This document shows, piece by piece, positions 56,201 through 64,000 of a stretch of DNA of 64,000 nt. The DNA comes from Notamacropus eugenii. Its lineage: Eukaryota; Chordata; Mammalia; Diprotodontia; Macropodidae. A program made the position numbers and the translations under genes. The notes beneath the pieces are model-generated. The model saw only the letters and a program-made list of their open reading frames with translations, did not search any database and was not told the DNA's origin. Location: the NCBI RefSeq assembly GCF_028372415.1, contig NC_092877.1, positions 389,536,842 through 389,600,841 of the forward strand, in the 5' to 3' direction. Position 1 is the stretch's first letter; every line of letters starts with the position of its first letter.

Positions 56201-58086
56201 CTCCCCAGTGTGCGCGGCACTCCAGGCCCCTGGGCAGCCTTTCTCCACCTCCCCTCAGGCCCGGGCCCCCTTGTACCCCAGGGCGTATTGTGGGGTGTTC
56301 CCCTCCCCCCACCAGTCCTCGTGCCCCTGGAGGGGAGGGGGGAAGGGGAGTCTGGAAATGCCCCTGCCCTTTGGCTGCAGACCCACCCAAGTGTGCTCGG
56401 CACTCCAGGCCCCAACCCATCCTTCTCAGCCGCTCTTCAGCCCCCGCCCTGTGTCCCCCACCCCCAGGAACCCCTTGTACCCCATGACTCGGATTGTGGG
56501 GTCTTCCTCCTGTTCATGTGCCCCTGGAGGAGAACGGGGAAAGGGAGCCTGGTGATGCCTCTGACCTTTGCCTCCAGACCCGCCCTCTGCCAGAGTGACC
56601 CACCACACCACCCCGCATGGGGAGGTGACCCTGAGGTGCTGGGCCCAGGACTTTTACCCCAAGGAGATCTCCCTGACTTGGCTGAGGGATGGGGAGGAAC
56701 AGCCCCAGGACACGGAGTTCATTGAGACCAGGCCTGCAGGAGATGGCACCTTCCAGAAGTGGGCAGCTGTGGACGTGACCTCTGGCCAGGAAGGGAGATA
56801 CACCTGCCGAGTTCAGCACGATGGGCTGCCTGAGCCCCTCACCCTGCAGTGGGGTAAGAACAGTGAGGAGGGGCTGGGAAAAGGCCATCCCCCACCCCCA
56901 CAGGACCAGAGGGAGGGGGAGTTACTGGGGGAGATGGGGGAAGGGTTAGTCACTCAGAACAGACAGGGGTCAGGGCCTCTCACTTGCCTTTTCCATTTCA
57001 GAGCCGGAGTCCTCATTCACCTGGTACATTGTGGGCAGCATTGCTGCTGCCTGCCTCATCCTCATTGCATTCATTGCTGGAGTTGGGATTTGGAGAAAGA
57101 GGAATTCAGGTAGACTGGACTCGGAGGGGTCATTAGGGATCAGGCCCCATGGAGATCCGGGCTTCCCCTGACCCGGCAGTTTGTCTCTCTGTCCTCAAGT
57201 CCTCTCCTTCCCATTTAAGGGACTTTTCACCCTTTTCATCAGATGAGCCCTAAGAGTGTAGATGAACAAATCCCCAACTAGAAGCCATTTCTCTGGAGAA
57301 TGCCTGGCAGGGGTGTCACAGCCTGGCTGAGAGGGGAATCTGCTTCAGACTCAGCTCAGACATGAACGTGGGGATCTCTGCCCAAGGGCCTGGGTGTCTT
57401 CCCGGCTGGGGGCTGTAGACCAGCCCTGGGGACCCCCAGGGGTAGGCCTGGAAGGGGGGGAACAGGCCCATTTGGGGGCCTTTTCTCTCTTTCTCTTGGA
57501 TCGAGGGGCTGGAGTGGTGTTAGACATGGGGGTGCACTCATGATTATTTGTTATGTCAAAGAGAAATCTTTGAACTTCTGAGACCCTGGTGTGGTCTCCT
57601 CTCCTGGATTCCTCACTAGAAATTTGTTTTCTTTTCCAGGTGGAAAAGGAGGTGATTATGTTCCAGCTGCAGGTAAGTGAAGGGCAGACATGGAGGATAG
57701 AAAGAAGGGGCCAGCCCATGGTGTCTCTGGGACCTGAGCAATGAGAAGCCCGAGGAGAGGCCTAGCCCAGTAGTCTTCCCTTGGTGTCCCCTTCCATTCT
57801 CATACTCTGGAATGCATGTCCCTGACTGGGTTGTTTCTCTCCTTTGTCTCCAGGCAATGACAGTGCACAGGGTTCAGATGTCTCTCTCACAGCCAAAGGT
57901 GAGACTCTGGGGGCCTGGGAGGAGGGAGGGGCTGGGGTAAAGGGGGCCAAGCAAAGAGGAGGTGTGTGGGAGGTTGGGCTGAGGATGGACTGGGTGGTGA
58001 GACTGGCCCTTCAAAATGATGACAGGCTGGAGGCCAGAGGGCACTTGGAGGATCCCCCTGAATCTGTCTTTCCTTCTTCAGCTTGA
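54632..58086 (+). CDS. MHC class I heavy chain, nearly intact (copy B), possibly non-classical
   Basis: Binds beta-2-microglobulin and displays peptide or another ligand at the cell surface. Exons: 1 (54632-54695, Kozak ccaccATGG, leader [12 protein letters not shown]..), 2/alpha-1 (55419-55697, GPHSMRYF start, NQS glycan site), 3/alpha-2 (55912-56189), 4/alpha-3 (56578-56853), 5/membrane (57002-57109, [20 protein letters not shown]), 6 (57640-57672, [11 protein letters not shown]), 7 (57854-57898, [11 protein letters not shown]), 8 (58082-58086, stop TGA). Alpha-2 Cys101/Cys164 equivalents (YGCEV, EATCVMW) and both alpha-3 cysteines (LRCWA, YTCRV) are present. Groove Tyr7, Tyr59, Tyr159, Tyr171, Thr143 and Lys146 equivalents are kept, but position 84 is Phe (RRFFNQS) and 147 is Leu (KRKLEAE). 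Summed exons total 1088 bases, one short of a whole number of codons: the exon 3 donor reads ACG|GTACC with no phase-1 G. Functional status therefore unresolved. Confidence 0.88.
56207..56577 (+). repeat. Tandem ~183-bp repeat in class I intron 3, copy B
   Basis: 'agtgtgcgcggcactccagg' (56207) recurs as 'agtgtgctcggcactccagg' (56390). Each unit ends in a near-identical acceptor: CTTTGGCTGCAG|ACCCACC (56380) and CTTTGCCTCCAG|ACCCGCC (56577). Only the second leads into the alpha-3 exon. Confidence 0.8.
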
Positions 58087-58965
58087 GAGAATTTCCTGGC
58101 ATGGACCTGAGACAGAAAACCAGTCTGCAGTCCTTGCATTGTTGCTGTTGACCTCTGGCCTCTCTTCCCTGCACTGACCCCTGTGATCCTCCCTGGACTC
58201 TACTGGCCCAAGCTCAGGGCAACCTCATCAGGGCCCTCACCCTGTTCTTTAAGGCCTCCTTCCCCTCCTCCCTCCTGTGTCTCTGTCTGCTTTGGGAATG
58301 GGCCTCCTTCACATCTGAGGCTGCCCTGACCTCTGGGGTCTCTGTCTGACGGCCAGAACAGCCTGATGAACCATTGCTCTAGAGTCTTCCACTTTTCTTC
58401 ACAATATGAGCTGAACTTCTCATTGGGTGGTGGATTGTGGGGGACAGGATGAACACGTGGAGATGTTCTGGCCACGTGAAAGGGAAAAGAAATGAAAATT
58501 TGGAGATGTCTGAGAAACCTTTTATTTGTTCTACTGAGTCTCTGAGTGCAGGTGGGGGCTGGGCCCAGAGGGGAAGGGCGGGATTTGGTGTGCTGTACAT
58601 GGTGAGGGGCAGAGGTTTGTCTTTGATTTGTTCTGCTTGGGGGCACATGTGGATATGGTCTATTGGAACTTGTTTCGGGGCTTCATACAGAGCCCAGGCT
58701 GCACACTCCTCCTGGGCCTGGAACCATGCCCAGAAAGGCTGTTGGGTCAATACCCTTAGGCCTCTCTCCCATAGGCTGCCCCTTAGCACTGACCTTCAGA
58801 GAGGTCCATTTCTGTCTGTTTTGTCTTTTTCATCAGAGATATAAAAGCACAATTTTCATTCCGTTTCTTGCAAACCACAGAGGGACAGGAAGTCTTGTGA
58901 GAAGAGAGGACACGTCTTCCATGGGGACTCACTTTCCTCATTTGCAGCAGAAAATGGGTCTGAAT
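58087..58965. other. Class I 3' flank, copy B
   Basis: Partner of 19997-20870, presumed to contain the 3' UTR. An open frame of 148 codons on the minus strand (58646-58200) has no recognisable domain and overlaps others, so it is not called a gene. Confidence 0.45.
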
Positions 58966-58969
58966 TTCA

Positions 58970-59092
58970 AGGTGGCTCAGTCAGTGCAGCCTCTGACTTA
59001 TATGCAGGAAGACACGAGTTCAAATCCCATCTCAGACACCTAACAGCTTTGTGACCCTGAGCAGGTCACTTAACCTCTCACCTCAGGAATCA
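58970..59092 (+). repeat. tRNA-like SINE fragment, copy B
   Basis: Partner of 20878-21000. It is followed directly by the empty site of the copy A solo LTR ('gggtgggtgggggggtcaca'). Confidence 0.7.
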
Positions 59093-59109
59093 GGGTGGGT
59101 GGGGGGGTC

Positions 59110-60125
59110 ACAAAAGCCCCTCCTCCCAGATCTTGTGAGGTCATATTTACAACGTGCTCAGCAAGGCTTGTGATAGAAATGAACGCTGTTATTATAAGTG
59201 CTTTCAGGCACTAATTCCTATGATTCTGCCAATTCCAAACAGACATCGAATCATCATAACACTCATTGAAAGATAACTGCCATCCTTCAGAGCCCTAAGA
59301 TTTCCTCCCAGTGTGAAGTTATTTATTTCCTAAGAAGGGACCCTCCTGGGTATTCATGTTATTATAGGATTTAGAATTATAGTATCTTCCCTTAAGAAAT
59401 GATGGGCATGAAGGGGGAGTGTGTCCTCTGACAAACCAGCCCCTGAAGCCACCAGACCCAAGCTTGGGGACTCCCCAGGCTCATCAGTCAGAGTCTGAAG
59501 GGGCCTCAAGGCCCTCGGGTCCAGCTGCTTAGGACAGCACGTAGTCCACAGGAGACTCAATCAAGGCTGTTGGGCTGCCTGACTGCAATCCCCAAATCCA
59601 TTCCTCTGATCTCTAGGACTTTTTTATGAAAGGAAAGTCTGCTTGATAATGTTTAGATGCAGCTTCTGAAGTCCAGGCTAGGTCAGCCATAGGTGTTCAG
59701 AGAAGCTAGTCTGGGACACCCAGGGGAGGTTCTAATGAGAAGGGAACTTCAGCTTCAAAGTAGAAGATATATTTATCTGTATCAGATAAGCTGTATATAC
59801 TGACCCCTGTGCAATCTGATGAGAGTTTTCAGGGGGATCTGTGAACTTGGATGGGAAAAAATACATCTTTATTTTGACTAACTTCTAATTGAAATTTCTT
59901 TGACTATTAAATTTTCAAAAACCACACTATTGTTCTGAGAAGACATTTATTAAAAGCTGCACCAAATAACATAAAAAGTTTAAGATGCCCTGATCTAGGT
60001 TATATCAGAATGATGAGGGAAATATAGTTGTGTTTAGGTACCTTTTGGCACTTTTTGTTCCTGTGAGTGCATGTATACATACGCACTTACCTATCAATAC
60101 ATATATATGCATGAGAGACAGTAAC
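59110..60125. other. Duplicated non-coding flank, copy B
   Basis: Partner of 21420-22450. Nothing recognised. Confidence 0.4.
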
Positions 60126-60129
60126 TACT

Positions 60130-60715
60130 AACCAATTCATCAATAAGAGTTATGAAATTGCTGTACCCTTTGACCCAGCAATACCACTACCTAGCCTATT
60201 TTCAACGATGATTGGGGAAAAAGGAAAAGAATCTATATGTTCTATAATATTTATAGCCATATGGCAGCAACAAACTGGAAATCATGGGGATGCCTATGAG
60301 TTGGGGAATGACTGAGGAAGTTGTGTCACATGATGATTATAAAATACTACTGTGCCATAAGAAATGATGAAAACATGGAAAGACTTGCAGGAAATAATGA
60401 GAACCAAGAGAACGTCACATACGCTCTCGGCTATGCTGTTTTAAGAGTGACTAAGTCATTTTGACTACTGTAAGCACCCAGATGAACTACAGAGGATCTG
60501 TGAAGGAAGGAGCTGTATGCATCCAGAGAAAGAACGGATAAGTAGAAACATCCATAGAATGATTTTACACACACACACACGCACGCACGCACGCACGCAC
60601 ACACTTGTGTCTTATGTTATCCATCTCTAGGGCTGGGGGAGGGGAAGAAAAAAGGGGAAAAATTAAATATAACTTTATTATATATTTACTAGGAATCGCA
60701 CGTTGTATATAACAG
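60130..60715 (+). mobile_element. L1 3' end, copy B
   Basis: Partner of 22455-23085 with small internal deletions (about 60400 and 60445). Confidence 0.85.
60567..60603. repeat. CA/CGCA microsatellite
   Basis: Short CA run then five GCAC tetramers; much shorter than its copy A partner. Confidence 0.95.
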
Positions 60716-61267
60716 ATCTGCAGATTCATGGGCAATCTCTTTTTCTTGTACTATGTTATGAAAAATATTATTTTGTTCCACAAGTTCAAAGTAAAATACA
60801 GAAAATTACAGAAAAATCAGCTACATCTGGTTCCTGTTGGCTGTGCACTGGGCATCAGTGACTACGCTAGATGTGAGGCCACAGCTTTGGTGGCGTTGGG
60901 TTGTTCAGCTTGTCAGGAGCCCAGGTCACCAGGACTACTCTGAGTGAGGACAGAGGGAAGAGATGAGAGGACAAAGAGGTCATGGGAAAAGCCCTGGGCC
61001 AAGAGGCCAGGCTTTGGTTTTTGCATCCTTTCCTGAGATTCCCTGCACTCTCCTGGGGTCCTTGTTTTCAAAGACATTCAGAATCTGCTCCCCTGCTCTT
61101 GTTAGGGACATGAGCAACAGCTAGCTGAGGTTTAGGTTCAATGTTGGGATGAAATGAGGTCCTCACAAATCATTGATCATTAAAGAAAGGAGGTTAACTT
61201 GTCCCTAAGACAGCAAAGATGTGCACCAAGCACATGGTGACACTTTTCTGGATAGGGCTCCTCTCAC

Positions 61268-61909
61268 GTCCAGGTGAAAACTTGTCTGGTCAATGGGACA
61301 GGGCAGGGTGACTCCAAAGAAGTTACCATGTTAAAGGAGCCACAACTCCCTGTGGATGAGACTTTAGGTGCCCTTAGGTCACCAGGAAGCTACTTGATGG
61401 GAGACAAGGGTCAATCAAATCCCAGAGACAACTTTGTTGCATTTTAGGGAAAACTAGTCCTTTTTTCTGGGAAAACCAGAAATTCTTTGTCCCATCGCAC
61501 ACTAGCCCCAAGACCTAGGGATCTTCTAAGAGACCTTCCACCTTTTGCTAATTTTCAGGATTTGATTGGACAATTATCCTGCTCCAGGAAATATAAGAAG
61601 TGAAGAAAAAAATACCTTGCCTCACAAAAGAGTAACCAAAGGAAAAAGAAAACCAAAAAACAAGGACGATGAAAAGCAGAAATTCTAAGCTTTCTCTTTC
61701 TCCTTTGGATGAACTGAGCCTCAGATCTTAATCATCTAGTCCTGGTGTCAAATACAGCTGGAACCACATTAAAATGTAATTGAGAAATATTTTACAAAAT
61801 AAAGATGTAATAAAACATGGATAATGCTAATATGTGGATATCTTAGGTAGAGGAATGAGAAGACTTCTTCTAAAACTGCCAAGGCCTCCCTCGTGACTGA
61901 GGGTAAGGG
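61268..61909 (+). repeat. Pre-telomeric tract identical to 23620-24261
   Basis: No difference from copy A over 642 bp, including poly(A) runs. Proximal to it, copies differ: 12 substitutions and one 9-base indel counted between 23461-23619 and 61101-61267. Confidence 0.95.
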
Positions 61910-62221
61910 TTAGGGTTAGGGTTAGGGTTAGGGTTAGGGTTAGGGTTAGGGTTAGGGTTAGGGTTAGGGTTAGGGTTAGGGTTAGGGTTAGGGTTAGGGT
62001 TAGGGTTAGGGTTAGGGTTAGGGTTAGGGTTAGGGTTAGGGTTAGGGTTAGGGTTAGGGTTAGGGTTAGGGTTAGGGTTAGGGTTAGGGTTAGGGTTAGG
62101 GTTAGGGTTAGGGTTAGGGTTAGGGTTAGGGTTAGGGTTAGGGTTAGGGTTAGGGTTAGGGTTAGGGTTAGGGTTAGGGTTAGGGTTAGGGTTAGGGTTA
62201 GGGTTAGGGTTAGGGTTAGGG

Positions 62222-62262
<41 letters not shown>

Positions 62263-64000
62263 GGTTAGGGTTAGGGTTAGGGTTAGGGTTAGGGTTAGGG
62301 TTAGGGTTAGGGTTAGGGTTAGGGTTAGGGTTAGGGTTAGGGGTTAGGGTTAGGGTTAGGGTTAGGGTTAGGGTTAGGGTTAGGGTTAGGGTTAGGGTTA
62401 GGGTTAGGGTTAGGGTTAGGGTTAGGGTTAGGGTTAGGGTTAGGGTTAGGGTTAGGGTTAGGGTTAGGGTTAGGGTTAGGGTTAGGGTTAGGGTTAGGGT
62501 TAGGGTTAGGGTTAGGGTTAGGGTTAGGGTTAGGGTTAGGGTTAGGGTTAGGGTTAGGGTTAGGGTTAGGGTTAGGGTTAGGGTTAGGGTTAGGGTTAGG
62601 GTTAGGGTTAGGGTTAGGGTTAGGGTTAGGGTTAGGGTTAGGGTTAGGGTTAGGGTTAGGGTTAGGGTTAGGGTTAGGGTTAGGGTTAGGGTTAGGGTTA
62701 GGGTTAGGGTTAGGGTTAGGGTTAGGGTTAGGGTTAGGGTTAGGGTTAGGGTTAGGGTTAGGGTTAGGGTTAGGGTTAGGGTTAGGGTTAGGGTTAGGGT
62801 TAGGGTTAGGGTTAGGGTTAGGGTTAGGGTTAGGGTTAGGGTTAGGGTTAGGGTTAGGGTTAGGGTTAGGGTTAGGGTTAGGGTTAGGGTTAGGGTTAGG
62901 GTTAGGGTTAGGGTTAGGGTTAGGGTTAGGGTTAGGGTTAGGGTTAGGGTTAGGGTTAGGGTTAGGGTTAGGGTTAGGGTTAGGGTTAGGGTTAGGGTTA
63001 GGGTTAGGGTTAGGGTTAGGGTTAGGGTTAGGGTTAGGGTTAGGGTTAGGGTTAGGGTTAGGGTTAGGGTTAGGGTTAGGGTTAGGGTTAGGGTTAGGGT
63101 TTTAGGGTTAGGGTTAGGGTTAGGGTTAGGGTTAGGGTTAGGGTTAGGGTTAGGGTTAGGGTTAGGGTTAGGGTTAGAAGGGGCAGGATTAGAGTGCATT
63201 TAGGGTTAGGGTTAGGGTTAGGGTTAGGGTTAGGGTTAGGGTTAGGGTTAGGGTTAGGGTTAGGGTTAGGGTTAGGGTTAGGGTTAGGGTTAGGGTTAGG
63301 GTTAGGGTTAGGGTTAGGGTTAGGGTTAGGGTTAGGGTTAGGGTTAGGGTTAGGGTTAGGGTTAGGGTTAGGGTTAGGGTTAGGGTTAGGGTTAGGGTTA
63401 GGGTTAGGGTTAGGGTTAGGGTTAGGGTTAGGGTTAGGGTTAGGGTTAGGGTTAGGGTTAGGGTTAGGGTTAGGGTTAGGGTTAGGGTTAGGGTTAGGGT
63501 TAGGGTTAGGGTTAGGGTTAGGGTTAGGGTTAGGGTTAGGGTTAGGGTTAGGGTTAGGGTTAGGGTTAGGGTTAGGGTTAGGGTTAGGGTTAGGGTTAGG
63601 GTTAGGGTTAGGGTTAGGGTTAGGGTTAGGGTTAGGGTTAGGGTTAGGGTTAGGGTTAGGGTTAGGGTTAGGGTTAGGGTTAGGGTTAGGGTTAGGGTTA
63701 GGGTTAGGGTTAGGGTTAGGGTTAGGGTTAGGGTTAGGGTTAGGGTTAGGGTTAGGGTTAGGGTTAGGGTTAGGGTTAGGGTTAGGGTTAGGGTTAGGGT
63801 TAGGGTTAGGGTTAGGGTTAGGGTTAGGGTTAGGGTTAGGGTTAGAGTGCATTTAGGGTTAGGGTTAGGGTTAGGGTTAGGGTTAGGGTTAGGGTTAGGG
63901 TTAGGGTTAGGGTTAGGGTTAGGGTTAGGGTTAGGGTTAGGGTTAGGGTTAGGGTTAGGGTTAGGGTTAGGGTTAGGGTTAGGGTTAGGGTTAGGGTTAG
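61905..64000 (+). repeat. Telomeric (TTAGGG)n array at chromosome end
   Basis: Starts within GGGTAAGGG (61901-61909), the last bases shared with copy A, and runs to the window edge. The G-rich strand points right, as for a right-arm telomere. Almost pure, with unit-length variants TTTAGGG (about 62240), TTAGGGG (about 62338) and TTTTAGGG (about 63100). Two interruptions: 63176-63200 (..AGAAGGGGCAGGATTAGAGTGCAT..) and 63844-63852 (AGAGTGCAT). Long open frames here are repeat artefacts. May continue beyond 64000. Confidence 0.97.

Larger units (their letters stand above)
45018..61909 (+). repeat. Segmental duplication, copy B (telomere-proximal)
   Basis: Direct copy of 8511-24261 with the same order of elements. 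Longer than copy A because of the ~850-bp CA-flanked segment (45392-46245), the ~560-bp insertion (47237-47797) and a slightly longer inverted block. It lacks the copy A solo LTR. The distal end is replaced by telomere. Confidence 0.95.

Noticed and set aside
55313-56725. Long overlapping frames on both strands over class I exons 2-4 (up to 276 codons)
   Set aside because: G+C-rich sequence lacks stop codons. The class I exons with consensus splice sites and conserved residues explain the region.
58200-58844. Opposing 135-148-codon frames in the class I 3' flank
   Set aside because: They overlap on both strands, have no motif, and are not kept open in copy A.
62234-63856. Long open frames of 220-321 codons in the terminal array
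   Set aside because: They are translations of TTAGGG repeats (LGLGLG, TLTLTL, PNPNPN); a six-base repeat without stops is open in several frames. Not genes.
61905-64000. CRISPR-like array
   Set aside because: Repeats are contiguous six-base telomeric units without spacers, in a vertebrate genome.

Overview
The window looks like nuclear DNA from a marsupial, at the right-hand end of a chromosome. Three things support this. It contains two mammalian MHC class I loci. Most of the rest is repeats typical of metatherian genomes: marsupial L1, RTE/BovB-like LINEs with their tRNA-RTE hybrid SINEs, MIR/core SINEs and LTRs. The last ~2.1 kb is an almost pure TTAGGG array running 5'->3' toward the end, the orientation expected of a right telomere. 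I cannot name the species.

Layout. 1-8510 is old sequence with gene relics: a leukocyte-Ig-receptor-like transmembrane exon at the left edge, a decayed C2H2 zinc-finger pseudogene on the minus strand (6765-7990), rearranged L1 pieces and an LTR-like element. 8511-24261 is copy A of a large direct duplication; it carries a dead MHC class I gene (16575-19996). 24262-45017 is the single-copy spacer. It holds an RTE fragment, a vomeronasal type-1 receptor pseudogene (31085-31990) and a long minus-strand L1 (34060-39925). 45018-61909 is copy B; it carries a nearly intact MHC class I gene (54632-58086). 61905-64000 is the telomere.

The two duplicates differ by separable events. Copy A has a 393-bp solo LTR with a 6-bp target duplication. 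Copy B has a ~560-bp SINE-like insertion, an extra ~850 bp between two CA tracts, and a ~1.3-kb block in opposite orientation. Class I gene A has frameshifts in exon 2, a lost alpha-3 cysteine, a lost exon 7 donor and a damaged TATA box. Class I gene B keeps its promoter motifs, disulphide cysteines, membrane segment and tail. It is one base short at the exon 3 donor, so the spliced frame does not close, and it has Y84F- and W147L-type changes in the peptide groove.

The most striking signal is at the chromosome end. The last 642 bp of copy B before the telomere are identical to copy A, although the sequence just proximal differs at many sites. Copy B stops at a GGGTAAGGG motif where TTAGGG repeats begin. 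This fits a terminal break repaired by copying from the internal duplicate (break-induced replication or conversion) and then capped with telomere; an assembly artefact is the main alternative. Working protein genes are few: at most class I gene B is alive, and everything else with coding homology is broken or mobile.
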